A stretch of 64,000 nucleotides of DNA from JBEEJL01 sp043744215 (GCA_043744215.1 JAYTVC010000012.1:33805-97804); one strand, 5' to 3'. Positions 16,280-25,609 are shown, counted from the stretch's first letter. Program-made: numbers and translations. The notes: generated by a model not told the origin, from the letters alone.

Positions 16280-17481
16280 GCGGCCTCCGCTTTTGCGCCG
16301 CGCTGCCCGTGATCGGCGATGGCATCACGGTAAATATCCATCAGCAATTGGTAATTTCGCTCGGATGAATAGTCGCGTTCAAACAGCGCCCGTGCCTGGG
16401 CGCCCATGCGTTGCATGTCTTCAGCCAACATGCGGGTGACCGTGTTGGCAAGATCGCCCGCATTGCCCGCTTCAAACTTGCGCCCGGTTTCGCCCTCTAC
16501 GACCAGATCATCGAGGCTACCCAGCCGCGATGCCACCACCGGGGTGCCGCTGGCATACGCTTCAAGCAAGGCCATGGGAAATCCTTCATAACATTCCGAC
16601 GGCAAAATTTGCAACGAGGCTTGCGACACGATGCGCAGCACTTCTTCGCGCGGCTGATAACCGAGAAACGCCACATCAAGCTGATGTTCGGCTGCGGCTT
16701 GTTCCAATTCGGCACGCAACTCACCGTCGCCGAGAATTTTCAGTGGCACATTTTTAACTTGGCACCAGGCTTTAATCAATGTGCTAACACCCTTCTCGGC
16801 GCTGAGGCGCCCGACAAAAACGGCAAACGGCGCGCGCGCATCTTGATTAAAAACCGGCGGATTCGGCAAAAAATTGGGTTTGATGACGATGCGATCGGCG
16901 GGCAGGCCGCCCTGAGCGAGGCGCGGAATGGAGAACGCCGACGGCACAATATATCGGTTAACGTTATCGCTGTAAGAACCCTTGTGCTTATTGCTCACCT
17001 GCATCCACACCAGGGCCGCCGTGGCGGACAGTGAGCCGCGGTAACAGCGGTGCCGCAGCGCGCTGATTACGCTGCCCGTGAGGCAATCCTCACAGGGTTT
17101 GCCATCACGCAGCAACAAGCCATTGGCGCAGACGATGCGGTAGTTGTGCAAAGTCTGCACTACCGGCACGCCATGTTCCTGGCAGGCGGCATACACGCTG
17201 GGCGACATCTGCGGAAAAGTATTGTGAAAATGCGCCACCTGCGGCCGGGTCTTTTTGATCAGATCGCGCACGGCGTCATAGCTGCTTTGCGACCATGCTG
17301 TATTGCGCGCAACATTGATGCGGCTGCCCGGGGTCAAAATGTCGATGTCGTCATTGAAACGCTCAAACGCGATCACTTCGTGGCCGCGCGCTTCCAGCAA
17401 CTTGCGTTCGTTGCGATACACCGCGTCTTCACCGCTAGGTGCGCTGCTGCGATAGTGGCAATGGCCCAAAAGAATTTTCAT
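16276..17481 (-). CDS. GT4-family glycosyltransferase
   Basis: 401 residues from the ATG at 17481, where the family sequence begins (MKILLGHCHYRSSAPSGED); 39 upstream codons in frame overlap the neighbouring gene and are not protein-like. The Rossmann-type C-terminal half shows FVGRLSAEKGV near 225, KILGDGELRAELE, FLGYQPREEVL and the donor-binding PSECYEGFPMALLEAYASG. These are hallmarks of retaining GT-B enzymes that use nucleotide sugars. A CxxC (KPCEDC) and another Cys in the N-terminal half occur in a subgroup of EPS transferases. It is predicted to extend the lipid-linked repeat unit at the cytoplasmic face. Its stop codon overlaps the WecG-like start. Confidence 0.85.
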   Translation of the reverse strand: MKILLGHCHYRSSAPSGEDAVYRNERKLLEARGHEVIAFERFNDDIDILTPGSRINVARNTAWSQSSYDAVRDLIKKTRPQVAHFHNTFPQMSPSVYAACQEHGVPVVQTLHNYRIVCANGLLLRDGKPCEDCLTGSVISALRHRCYRGSLSATAALVWMQVSNKHKGSYSDNVNRYIVPSAFSIPRLAQGGLPADRIVIKPNFLPNPPVFNQDARAPFAVFVGRLSAEKGVSTLIKAWCQVKNVPLKILGDGELRAELEQAAAEHQLDVAFLGYQPREEVLRIVSQASLQILPSECYEGFPMALLEAYASGTPVVASRLGSLDDLVVEGETGRKFEAGNAGDLANTVTRMLAEDMQRMGAQARALFERDYSSERNYQLLMDIYRDAIADHGQRGAKAEAA

Positions 17482-17494
17482 CGCTGTAAAGCTT

Positions 17495-18697
17495 TCAAGT
17501 TTTGATCGGCCGTTGCAAACAGGCTTCAACGCCATCCGCAAAATGCCGCACCATGTTTTCCATCGTATAGACCTTGCTGGCTGCCAAGGCGGCCGCACGA
17601 GATTTTTGATATAAATTGTTATTATTCAATAGGTTATAAACTTCATCAGCATAGGCTTGCGGTGTGGCTTCAGCAAAGAAACCATTTTGCCCCGGCTCTA
17701 GATAGACTACCTCGGGCGAATGCGGTGTATCGCCGCCAGTAGTGACGACGGGCAAGCCTGCACAGAAAGCATCCAGCACGACCAGCCCAATTAAACCGGG
17801 GTTCATCACGACGTGGGCCAGCTTGAAGTACGCGGCTTTGCTCACGCCGGATTGCGGCCCTACCGCGTGCGCCCAAGGGCGCGTCTTCATCGCTGCTTCC
17901 AGCATGGGGGCCTCTGCGCCTGAGCCGATTACTATCAATCGAAAATCGGGTAAGCGTTGATGCAGCAGGTCGGCGGCTTCTATCAACAAATCAATCCGCT
18001 TGTCTTTGTACAAAGCGCCACAAAAAAGACCGACGGCCGATTGGTCGTTGATGCCGCAAGCTGCTGAAATATCCGCCAGCATTTGCGGCGACACTTTTTC
18101 CATGTCGGCCTGGAAGCCCGTGTTATCAACGGTGTTGTTCAAATTGGAAATCCGGTCGTGGGGAAACCCGCCCTGCGCGAGCGCTTCCACCGAGCGGCGA
18201 GTATAGGCAAACCACCAGTCCGCGCGCTGGGCCCAAAAATGTCGCCATTTCTCTTTTACACTGCCCGCTGAGCGGCTGCGCGGGCCCACGCCATGGCCCC
18301 AAAATGCCAATCGCTTTCCTGCAAGACGCCGCCTTAATATGAGCGGATAGTTGGAAAGTATCAGGTTCTCTTGCGTGACGATCAGCAGGTCTGATTCGTT
18401 CAATTGTTGCGTTGGCAATGTCTGCCATACGGCGGAACGGCCGCGGCCAAAGGAGATGAAGCGGTTGTGGATGGGCTGCGCCCAGTCGAGTTTGCACTCG
18501 TAGCTGCGGTCTCTTTCATGCGGCCAATGCTCACCATGTAAATAATTCAAATCAATGCCGCGGGATGACAACTCATCATGCAACTGATTGTAAAAAGGGA
18601 TGCGAAACGGGCTGAGCTGCACATTTACAATCGACACTTTTTTTCTTTCGCCTGTTGCGGTAGCTTGCCCGGCGGCGCTTGTTTCGGTCTTGTTCAT
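17495..18697 (-). CDS. GT4-family glycosyltransferase
   Basis: 400 residues. The N-terminal half begins KVSIVNVQLSPFRIPFYNQL after a short polar leader. The C-terminal half has LFCGALYKDKRIDLLIEA, RLIVIGSGAEAPML and NPGLIGLVVLDAFCAGLPVV, the donor-site region, in which the usual E-x7-E is reduced. The leader (ETSAAGQATATGE) is low complexity. It starts one base after the stop codon of the next GT4 gene, so the two are translated in tandem. Residues YNLLNNNNLYQK are encoded by a copy of the dispersed AT-rich element. The sugar donor cannot be read from sequence. Confidence 0.82.
   Translation of the reverse strand: MNKTETSAAGQATATGERKKVSIVNVQLSPFRIPFYNQLHDELSSRGIDLNYLHGEHWPHERDRSYECKLDWAQPIHNRFISFGRGRSAVWQTLPTQQLNESDLLIVTQENLILSNYPLILRRRLAGKRLAFWGHGVGPRSRSAGSVKEKWRHFWAQRADWWFAYTRRSVEALAQGGFPHDRISNLNNTVDNTGFQADMEKVSPQMLADISAACGINDQSAVGLFCGALYKDKRIDLLIEAADLLHQRLPDFRLIVIGSGAEAPMLEAAMKTRPWAHAVGPQSGVSKAAYFKLAHVVMNPGLIGLVVLDAFCAGLPVVTTGGDTPHSPEVVYLEPGQNGFFAEATPQAYADEVYNLLNNNNLYQKSRAAALAASKVYTMENMVRHFADGVEACLQRPIKT
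17611..17640 (-). repeat. Dispersed AT-rich element, copy 6 (inside a GT4 gene)
   Basis: On the minus strand: TTTATAACCTATTGAATAAT followed by AACAATTTAT. One mismatch to the IHF core. It is translated as part of the glycosyltransferase. Confidence 0.5.
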
Positions 18698-18698
18698 G

Positions 18699-19847
18699 TC
18701 AACGCCCTTTTCCTGCGATCAAGGTCAGATAATCGCAGACTTCCCGCGCGGCTGTGGCGCAATCATGGCGGCGCACTTTTTCGTAGGCGCGCAGCCCCAT
18801 CGCCTTGCGCTGCGCCTCCTCCATTTCCACCATGAGTAAAATTTTCTCCGCTGTCGTGGCTGTATCGTATGGGTCGATGCGGTAACCGGTTTCGCCATCG
18901 TCCACCAGATCCCGCGTAGCATACGCATGCACCGAAGACAGAACGGGCAATTGCGCCGCCATCGCTTCGGCCGCGACGGCGCCGAAGGAATCATTCAAGG
19001 TGGGGAACACGGAAAAATCCGACACGGCCAAATAGCGCGCAACGTCGGGCGGCTCAAGAAAGCCGAGGAAATGCACGTTGCGCCAGCCCTTGTCGCACGC
19101 CAGCGTTTCGTACTCCTTGCGCTTGGGGCCGTTACCAACGATGAGCAAGGTAGCATCCGGCCGCGAAGCGACGACTTGTTCGTAGGCCTTGAATAACTCG
19201 GGAAAACCTTTGGCATCCCCAAGCCGGGCAATCACGATCATGACGGGGCCGGGGAACTGTTTTTTCAACACATCATATTCAGCCGATGCGCGAAATGCCT
19301 TGGCGGTTTCATGAAAAAAATCTACGTCAATCGGCATCACTACCACCCGGACATTTTCCGGCTCGGCGCCAAAATGCAAAAACGCATCCCGGCTGTCACT
19401 GGATGAGGCGATCGACGCATCGGCGTGGCGCGATAGCGTACGTCGTATAAATCGTTTTGCCGCAGAACGGTCTGACCCGTCCTGCATAGTAAACTCGCAC
19501 CAGTTCACGAATTTCTTGCCTGACAATTTGCAATATACAAACGCCGCGATATTGGTTAATGCAAACCCGCCGCCGCTGAGCACTACATCGGCATTCAAGC
19601 GCCAAAGTGTCGGCATCACACCAAAATTGATCGACAGCGGGAATGGCCAATTTTTCCGCGGAATCTGCAGACCTGGCAGAATTTTGTGCTTGAACTGATA
19701 AGGGTATTGGCTGAGGTCCCACTCACGCTGTTCGCCCTTGTGGTGCATCATGGTCAGCACGGCGACATCCCCCGTCTGCTTATGCAGCTCGTCGTAAATA
19801 GGGATGCGATAAGGCGTCAGGATAGTATTGATGATGGCTAGTTTCAT
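18699..19847 (-). CDS. GT4-family glycosyltransferase
   Basis: 382 residues from the ATG at 19847 (MKLAIINTILTPYRIPIYDE); ten more upstream codons are open, but the domain begins here. The N-terminal acceptor half contains VVLSGGGFALTNIA. The C-terminal half has VIVIARLGDAKGFPELFKAY, LLIVGNGPKRKEYE, VHFLGFLEPPDVARY and PTLNDSFGAVAAEAMAAQLPV, matching the GT-B donor site with its Glu pair. It resembles the neighbouring GT4 enzyme in its opening (LTPYRIPIYDELH against LSPFRIPFYNQLH), so the two may be old paralogues with different sugars. Confidence 0.85.
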   Translation of the reverse strand: MKLAIINTILTPYRIPIYDELHKQTGDVAVLTMMHHKGEQREWDLSQYPYQFKHKILPGLQIPRKNWPFPLSINFGVMPTLWRLNADVVLSGGGFALTNIAAFVYCKLSGKKFVNWCEFTMQDGSDRSAAKRFIRRTLSRHADASIASSSDSRDAFLHFGAEPENVRVVVMPIDVDFFHETAKAFRASAEYDVLKKQFPGPVMIVIARLGDAKGFPELFKAYEQVVASRPDATLLIVGNGPKRKEYETLACDKGWRNVHFLGFLEPPDVARYLAVSDFSVFPTLNDSFGAVAAEAMAAQLPVLSSVHAYATRDLVDDGETGYRIDPYDTATTAEKILLMVEMEEAQRKAMGLRAYEKVRRHDCATAAREVCDYLTLIAGKGR

Positions 19848-19907
19848 AATTTTTGTGCGTAAAGTTATCTCAACCATTAAGCCGTCAGGGCAGGGTTTAC
19901 CAAATGC

Positions 19908-21317
19908 TTACCTGATGACGGATTGCCGTTTTGCGTCCAAGCCCATCCGCGTGCGTGCGGCCTGGGGCTGGCGCGTAACTACTTGCGCCGGCAAAGACGC
20001 CTCCTTTAATTCTTCTAATTCTTCTCGGCTTCTGCGCGGTTTTTTCACTTCGATGATGCCCGTTTCATACCACCTGACGATATTAGGTGAGACACCGATA
20101 TAGATGAAAGTGAACAGCAACCAAAGCGGATTCGGCGCGGTGCCAAATGAAGCTTCGGAATAGTTATGCAACATCAGCACGATGAGCAGCACGCCAAAAC
20201 TGGCGGCAAAGCGTTTGTTCATCGGCGCAATTTTAATTATTCGCACCGCGGTTGTGACCGCAAAAATGATGATAAAGCCCAGCGCAACGACACCGCCACG
20301 CACCATGATGTCGAGATAACCGTTATGAAACTGGTTATATCTGATTTGATACTTGGTCGGCAGCGATTGCAGGAAGTCGAAGCTCCAGCCAAACCAGGGC
20401 TTGTCATGAATGGCTTTCCAGGCAATCTCCCACAGGCCTGCGCGGCCGGTCAGACTGGAATCCCGCCCCACCGAACCCAATGCCCGGTTTACCTCGAACA
20501 ATTCGGGAGACGTCGCATAAAAATAGCCGGCCACACCAAAAACCAGCAGGCTGACCGAAGCGATTCTTATCACCGCCTCGGATGCGCTTCGACTGCTGGC
20601 GAACCAGATAAATGTGGGAACGCCAAAAATCACAAAAACTGCCAGCGAAGCGGCGGTGACACTGCCTGATCCGAGAATTAGCACTAGCGCCCCTACCGTG
20701 GCCAAAATGAGCATCAATCGCATCCAGTTACTGGTGGCATAAAAAAAATAGCTTACATTCGCCCACACCATAATGAGCGATATATACCCCAGCGTGTTGG
20801 GGTTCCATGTCAACGCCATCCAGCGCCCGGTTTCAATGTGAATGTTGCGATAGGGGAATAACAGCGCCGTCGCCAGGCAAGCAGGGACAAACAAAAAAGA
20901 AAACATACTGTACACCCGCAAAACCGTCACTTCGTGACCTCTGAACATCAGCAGAGCCGCCACCGCAATCAGGTAATGGCCCAACAAGTGGGCGCTGCTG
21001 GAAATCGCCTTTACCGGATTGGCCGACCACAAAAATGACGCCATGGCATAAAGTACAAACGCGATGAATATCCAATGACCACGCATGAGTTTTGAAAAAT
21101 CTTTTCGGCGCAAATAAATCACCCATGCGGAAAGCAGGTAAACAAAACTGAATACAACCAGCCGGTATGTCTCGGTATCAATGAGTAAGCCCACGCCTTC
21201 TTTGCTGGGCTTTTCGATGGTGATGAAGTCGCCCATCAGTAGGCACATTAAGGGGAAACCATGTTTAATGGAGCCCCAAAAGCTGATTTTCTGATCTTTA
21301 GGTATCGCGGCAAACAT
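19908..21317 (-). CDS. O-antigen ligase/polymerase family membrane protein (Wzy-like)
   Basis: 469 residues with about ten to twelve membrane helices and a charged cytoplasmic tail of about 60 residues (VKKPRRSREELEELKEA). The Wzy_C signature is present: a periplasmic loop with SLTGRAGLWEIAWKAIHDKPWFGWSF and QFHNGYLDIMVRGG (each shown in part), holding the Arg and His residues typical of the family. It would join lipid-linked repeat units in the periplasm, working with the Wzx-like flippase and the chain-length protein of the same locus. It starts two bases after the stop of the upstream GT2 gene. Ligase and polymerase cannot be told apart by sequence, but the context favours polymerase. Confidence 0.82.
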   Translation of the reverse strand: MFAAIPKDQKISFWGSIKHGFPLMCLLMGDFITIEKPSKEGVGLLIDTETYRLVVFSFVYLLSAWVIYLRRKDFSKLMRGHWIFIAFVLYAMASFLWSANPVKAISSSAHLLGHYLIAVAALLMFRGHEVTVLRVYSMFSFLFVPACLATALLFPYRNIHIETGRWMALTWNPNTLGYISLIMVWANVSYFFYATSNWMRLMLILATVGALVLILGSGSVTAASLAVFVIFGVPTFIWFASSRSASEAVIRIASVSLLVFGVAGYFYATSPELFEVNRALGSVGRDSSLTGRAGLWEIAWKAIHDKPWFGWSFDFLQSLPTKYQIRYNQFHNGYLDIMVRGGVVALGFIIIFAVTTAVRIIKIAPMNKRFAASFGVLLIVLMLHNYSEASFGTAPNPLWLLFTFIYIGVSPNIVRWYETGIIEVKKPRRSREELEELKEASLPAQVVTRQPQAARTRMGLDAKRQSVIR

Positions 21318-21319
21318 GC

Positions 21320-22219
21320 TTACTTTTCTCCGTACTCTTGGTAGCGATACTGCAGCAGCGTTGATAGTTGTCCGACATTACTGGCCATTTTTTGAAAGCA
21401 CTTTATGCCCCACGCTTTTTTGAACGGCCAGCTCAATACCCCGCCTAACAGTGCGACGACTGCCAGTGATGCGCGATAAAAAAACCAGCGTAAAAATCCC
21501 AGCGCATTTTGGCGGCCGATAAAAATTTCCGCAAAAACCTGCCCACCGCGAAATGCGCGGCGAATCAGCCATCCGGATGTCAGCCGGTTTGGCACCACGG
21601 CTTCTCTTGCTATAGCCTCATCGCACCACACAAATTTCGCATTTTGATCACGCAGCTTCTTGAAAAACTCTGCGTCTTCACCGCCCGAGAGGCCATACTT
21701 CGGATTAAACGGCGATACACGATCTGAAATGACTGACGCGCGCATCAGCACGTTTCCGGTGCCCCTGATAGGCGGCTTCGTTCCTGTCTGGTAACGCTCC
21801 CTATCGAAAAATCTGCCTTCCGCAATCCAGTTTGGCGCGCCAGGGGGCAGTTCACCAATTACGGGCCCGAACACTACATCGGCTTCGTATTGAATCAATG
21901 TGTTGTATAAATTTTTCAGCCAACCGGCATCTGCCTGCTCATCGTCGTCAATAAACGCCAGCAGTTCGCCTGTGCTGTGGGCAACGCCTGCGTTGCGCGT
22001 GAGGGCAATATTTTTTTGCGGTTGCGTGTAATAACGCACCGGCATAATTCCATTGGCGGCACGCTCCGCAATCAGGCGCCCCGTGCAAGCCGGGTCGTTA
22101 TCCACGACGATAATGCTCGCCGTCACCCCTGCGGGTAGCGCCTGGCATTGCAGGCTATCGAGCAGCCGCTTGAGCAGCTCGGGTCGTTTGTAGGTGGCGA
22201 CGCAGATATCAATATGCAT
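21320..22219 (-). CDS. GT2-family glycosyltransferase, tandem copy A
   Basis: 299 residues. The GT-A fold shows DICVATYKRPELLKRLL, IIVVDNDP, the metal-binding GELLAFIDDDEQ (DDD) and, near 185, YGLSGGEDAEFFKKL, which provides the catalytic ED. Near the C-terminus a hydrophobic stretch (FYRASLAVVALLGGVLSWPF) suggests membrane association. It is a close paralogue of the gene immediately upstream, with the same start, the same DDD region and the same C-terminal signature (MASNVGQLSTLLQYRYQEYG). An inverting transferase for the repeat unit is likely; the sugar is unknown. Confidence 0.85.
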   Translation of the reverse strand: MHIDICVATYKRPELLKRLLDSLQCQALPAGVTASIIVVDNDPACTGRLIAERAANGIMPVRYYTQPQKNIALTRNAGVAHSTGELLAFIDDDEQADAGWLKNLYNTLIQYEADVVFGPVIGELPPGAPNWIAEGRFFDRERYQTGTKPPIRGTGNVLMRASVISDRVSPFNPKYGLSGGEDAEFFKKLRDQNAKFVWCDEAIAREAVVPNRLTSGWLIRRAFRGGQVFAEIFIGRQNALGFLRWFFYRASLAVVALLGGVLSWPFKKAWGIKCFQKMASNVGQLSTLLQYRYQEYGEK

Positions 22220-22224
22220 GACGG

Positions 22225-23127
22225 CTACTTATCCCCGTATTCTTCATAACGGTAGCGCATCAGGGTTGATAGCTGGCCTATGTTACTTGCGAGCCTCTGG
22301 GAGCAACGAATAAACCATGCGCGTCTCAGCGGCAAACTGAGAATGGCCCCGGCGAGAGCGGCCAGTGCCAGCGACAGGCGATAGAAAAACCAACGTAAGC
22401 GGGCGAATGCGCCCCGCGAATGGCCGCATATTTCCACAAACATCTGCCCGCCACGGAATGACCGCCGAACCAACCAGCCAAGTGTGGCGCGTTCCGCAGG
22501 AATGTTTTCTCTTACCTTCGCTTCGTTACACCAGACCAGTCTGGCGCCCGCGTGCCGCATGCGTTCAAATAAATCCGTGTCTTCTCCCCCCGTTAATCCA
22601 TAACGGGGATTAAACGGTGCCACTGGGTCCGGCAAGGCTTTTATGCGGACCAACGCGTTGTTGGTTGCGCCACGTAATTGCATCGCACCCGTGGTTTCCG
22701 GTTCACTTTGAAAAAACCGGCCTTCTGCAGCCCACTTCGGCGCGTCCGCCGGCAATTCACCTATCACTGGCCCGAACACAACATCGGCATCGTACTTGAC
22801 CAGGGTGTCATATAAACTCTTAAGCCAGCCGTCATCTGCCCGTTCGTCGTCATCAATAAACGCCAATAGCTCGCCTGTGCTGTTGGCAACGCCGAGGTTG
22901 CGTGTGAGCGCAATGTTTTTTAGCGGCTGTGTGAAATAACGGATGGGCATGACGCTATTAGCGGCGGCTTGTTCTACGGTGGCGCGCCCGCTGCAAGACG
23001 GATCGTTATCCACCACGATGATGCCAGCCGAAACGCCATTGGGCAGCGCTTGTCGCATCAAGCTCATGAGCAGCAATTGCAGCAAGCCGGGGCGCTTATA
23101 CGTTGCGATGCAGATATCAATATGCAT
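22225..23127 (-). CDS. GT2-family glycosyltransferase, tandem copy B
   Basis: 300 residues, colinear with the following gene over the whole length: DICIATYKRPGLLQLLL, IIVVDNDP, GELLAFIDDDERADD, YGLTGGEDTDLFERM and LASNIGQLSTLMRYRYEEYG. The catalytic DDD and ED residues are intact in both copies. The spacing between the two genes is five bases, so this is a tandem duplication within the operon. Differences cluster in the middle (acceptor side), so the copies may attach sugars to different positions. Its start overlaps the end of the flippase gene by 11 bases. Confidence 0.85.
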   Translation of the reverse strand: MHIDICIATYKRPGLLQLLLMSLMRQALPNGVSAGIIVVDNDPSCSGRATVEQAAANSVMPIRYFTQPLKNIALTRNLGVANSTGELLAFIDDDERADDGWLKSLYDTLVKYDADVVFGPVIGELPADAPKWAAEGRFFQSEPETTGAMQLRGATNNALVRIKALPDPVAPFNPRYGLTGGEDTDLFERMRHAGARLVWCNEAKVRENIPAERATLGWLVRRSFRGGQMFVEICGHSRGAFARLRWFFYRLSLALAALAGAILSLPLRRAWFIRCSQRLASNIGQLSTLMRYRYEEYGDK

Positions 23128-24391
23128 GGGCTTTCCTCACATGCCTGATTCCATTTGCCAATAACAAAGTGAGCACCGCCTCGCCGATAATCAACGTCAT
23201 CAAACTACCCTTCACGCCGTATGCCTTGATCAACACTACTCCCATGAGCAATACGCCAATTGCCGTAGCAGAATTTGCCAGTGTGATTTCCCTGAATCGT
23301 TTGAAAACTTGTAACAAGGAGGAATAATTTCCTCGCATCGATTGGATGGCAAACAAAATGCCCCACAGCAAAATCAGTGAAGCGGTTTGCGTATAGGCGC
23401 CGGTCAGCACGATTGGAATCAGCCAGTCTTTGACCAGGAGCAAAAAGCCGACATAGCCGAAGATGACCAGCAGAAGAACCCATTGCACTTTTTTGGCCAC
23501 CGTTTCAATTTCATCGTGTTTGCCGGCATGGGCAAGGTAGGCCCACCGCGGCACCAGCACGCGGGAAAACCCTGCATTCAACAGCAGCAACGGCGCGAGA
23601 AACAATCGCGCCGCACTGGCTTCCGCTGTCTCTGCCGTGCTCACCAAGGCGGACAGTAAATAAATGTAGCTTTGATCTTGTATCCAAGTCACGGTTACGC
23701 CGCCCAAAGCCCAGCGCCCGTGTTGCCATGATTCCTGCATTGCCGGGCGAATATCCGCCGGGCGCACAGGCAGCTCGCGCCGCGCCATGACCGTTGCGGC
23801 AATGCCGACTATCAATGAGGCCAAGCCCATGATCACCAGCGCGGCCTGGTTAATTTGGGGAATCTGCAAAATCACGGCCGCCCATAGGCCGGTAAATAGC
23901 AACGTGACAAATGCGATGTCAAGCCAAAGCACGCGCATCGGCTGCAAGCGCAGAAAGAAATAGCTGCGGAAAAATTCGCGCAGCACCACACCAAGCAAAC
24001 TGACGGATATGGCGAAGGCCATGCCTGCGCCTGCATGGCCGGCCCCTTTCAGCGCCAGACCGACTACCAGGCCAATCAGCGCAAGCGGAACAAATATTGC
24101 AAACTGCCCCACCGCCAGCGCGCTGCAAAAACGGCCCTGCTCGCTTGCGCTGCGCGACGGTGCCAATACGGCCATTTGCGATGAGACGAGTGCGTTTTGG
24201 ATGCCGACCAAAAAAAGAATGATGGCGTAGCCCAACACATACGCGCCGTATTCTTCTTTGCTCGAATGCCTGATCAGAAATATACCCAGCAGCAGGTTCG
24301 CCGCGCTCAGCATGGCCTGATCCACTACGCTGATTATGACACTCGTGCGCATTCTCGGCACGGCGGGTGCGTTCGTGTCGGGGCTGGTCAT
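23117..24391 (-). CDS. Wzx-like polysaccharide flippase (MOP superfamily)
   Basis: 424 residues from the ATG at 24391, chosen because it makes a four-base ATGA overlap with the upstream hydrolase gene; six codons earlier another ATG exists. About twelve hydrophobic helices span the protein, beginning SVIISVVDQAMLSAANLLLG and with the paired pattern of the MOP exporters. It should move undecaprenyl-linked repeat units from the cytoplasmic to the periplasmic leaflet. Its neighbours are the hydrolase before it and the two GT2 enzymes after it. Together with the Wzy-like protein this indicates a Wzx/Wzy-dependent pathway rather than an ABC transporter or synthase pathway. Confidence 0.82.
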   Translation of the reverse strand: MTSPDTNAPAVPRMRTSVIISVVDQAMLSAANLLLGIFLIRHSSKEEYGAYVLGYAIILFLVGIQNALVSSQMAVLAPSRSASEQGRFCSALAVGQFAIFVPLALIGLVVGLALKGAGHAGAGMAFAISVSLLGVVLREFFRSYFFLRLQPMRVLWLDIAFVTLLFTGLWAAVILQIPQINQAALVIMGLASLIVGIAATVMARRELPVRPADIRPAMQESWQHGRWALGGVTVTWIQDQSYIYLLSALVSTAETAEASAARLFLAPLLLLNAGFSRVLVPRWAYLAHAGKHDEIETVAKKVQWVLLLVIFGYVGFLLLVKDWLIPIVLTGAYTQTASLILLWGILFAIQSMRGNYSSLLQVFKRFREITLANSATAIGVLLMGVVLIKAYGVKGSLMTLIIGEAVLTLLLANGIRHVRKAHAY

Positions 24392-25584
24392 GGCGAGGCT
24401 GTGGCCCATTTTGTTTCCACGCTCAACCCATTGAACAAGGCCGTTTTTTGGAATGGGCCATTTTTAAGCGCCAGCCACTGCGCATCGGACATGCGTGGCC
24501 GATGATAAAACGCGATGCCCGTGCCCGGCAGTTGTTGCCGCGCCAGATCGACGTAGCCGCTGATGACGCTTGCATCGCGCGCGACGGGCGCACGTTGCAC
24601 CATATCGTAAAGTGAAACCAGCAAAGTTAATTTTGCCGGCTCACGCAATGCGTTGCGGGCAGCCAGTGCTTTTTCTACATCTATGCGCGGCGCGTATTGC
24701 ATGTAATAGATCACATCAATCCAACCTTGATTGGCCCACGTAATGCTGTCTTGACCTTGCAGCAGGTCATATTCGCCCAGCGGATGGCCGTCCATGCTGA
24801 CTTCGAGTTTGGGTTTGAGTCGTTTGGCTTCCGTTGAAAACCTGCGCACGATGTCGCTCACGGATGCGAAATTCCATTGGGACAGACTCTCGGTTTTGTT
24901 GCGCGGAATTTTTCGCAGCAGCAAATCCAGATACAGTGAGCGGTCAAATTTGCTGCGGTAATCTTGCGCGCAAAAATCACTGGTACAAAAACCCATGCTG
25001 CGAATGTAATCAAGATTTAATCCGTCAATGTCATACCGCTTCACAGTATCGAGCATGAGGTTGACTATGAAAGTACGGAACGCAGGCTGGTGCAAATTAA
25101 ATGCGTCCTTCGGTGTGCCCTCATCAAAAAACGCAGGCAGCTTGTCGTCTTCCCGCCGCATGACATAAAACCAGGGGTGTACCTGCACGCCTATCGCATG
25201 GGCCTGCGTGATGAGATAGGCCAACGGGTCGTCGCCGCTCTCTATACGATTGGCGACGCGCGTATCGGTTTTGCTCAACGCGCTGGGAAATAACGTACCG
25301 CGCCCATGCCACACGCAGGGCACGTAAACATTGAAGCCGCCTGACTGCACACGCGCAAGTATCGTGTCGGTCGCTGCTCTTGATTCAGCCCAATCGAGGC
25401 TCTCATCAAACATGACGCGCCGCTCTTGCGCGACAACGGCTTCTTTCGTTGCGTTTTGTGGCGAGTCTGCGGCGTGCACGAACGTGGTTGCCATAAACCA
25501 CAACGAGCCGACCAAACAAAAAAAACCGCAACGCATTACTGCGCTGGCAGATTTTTGAGGTGCTCGTTGCTTTACATGTAACAT
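24388..25584 (-). CDS. Secreted GHL10-type glycoside hydrolase-like protein
   Basis: 398 residues from the ATG at 25584; the start is uncertain. A signal-like segment (MRCGFFCLVGSLWFMATT, ending VHAADS) begins at an ATG 16 codons further in, and the open frame reaches 25755. The body fits a TIM barrel of the GHL10/DUF187 group: ESRAATDTILARVQSGGFNV, then YDIDGLNLDYIRS with a candidate catalytic Asp, and near the end GWIDVIYYMQYAPR. Two Cys pairs (FCTSDFC) may form disulphides. A periplasmic glycan hydrolase in an EPS locus could trim or edit the polymer, as PelA or PgaB do in other systems. The 5' region overlaps a copy of the dispersed AT-rich element. Confidence 0.72.
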   Translation of the reverse strand: MLHVKQRAPQKSASAVMRCGFFCLVGSLWFMATTFVHAADSPQNATKEAVVAQERRVMFDESLDWAESRAATDTILARVQSGGFNVYVPCVWHGRGTLFPSALSKTDTRVANRIESGDDPLAYLITQAHAIGVQVHPWFYVMRREDDKLPAFFDEGTPKDAFNLHQPAFRTFIVNLMLDTVKRYDIDGLNLDYIRSMGFCTSDFCAQDYRSKFDRSLYLDLLLRKIPRNKTESLSQWNFASVSDIVRRFSTEAKRLKPKLEVSMDGHPLGEYDLLQGQDSITWANQGWIDVIYYMQYAPRIDVEKALAARNALREPAKLTLLVSLYDMVQRAPVARDASVISGYVDLARQQLPGTGIAFYHRPRMSDAQWLALKNGPFQKTALFNGLSVETKWATASP

Positions 25585-25609
25585 ATTGATTATATTGAAT
25601 ATTTTATAG
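25578..25609 (+). repeat. Dispersed AT-rich element, copy 7
   Basis: GTAACATATTGATTATATTG followed by AATATTTTATAG, the clearest consensus copy. Exact IHF match. It overlaps the presumed start region of the hydrolase gene. Confidence 0.7.

Noticed and set aside
19908..21317. Exosortase candidate
   Set aside because: The protein has the Wzy_C signature and lacks the Cys/Arg/His pattern of exosortases.
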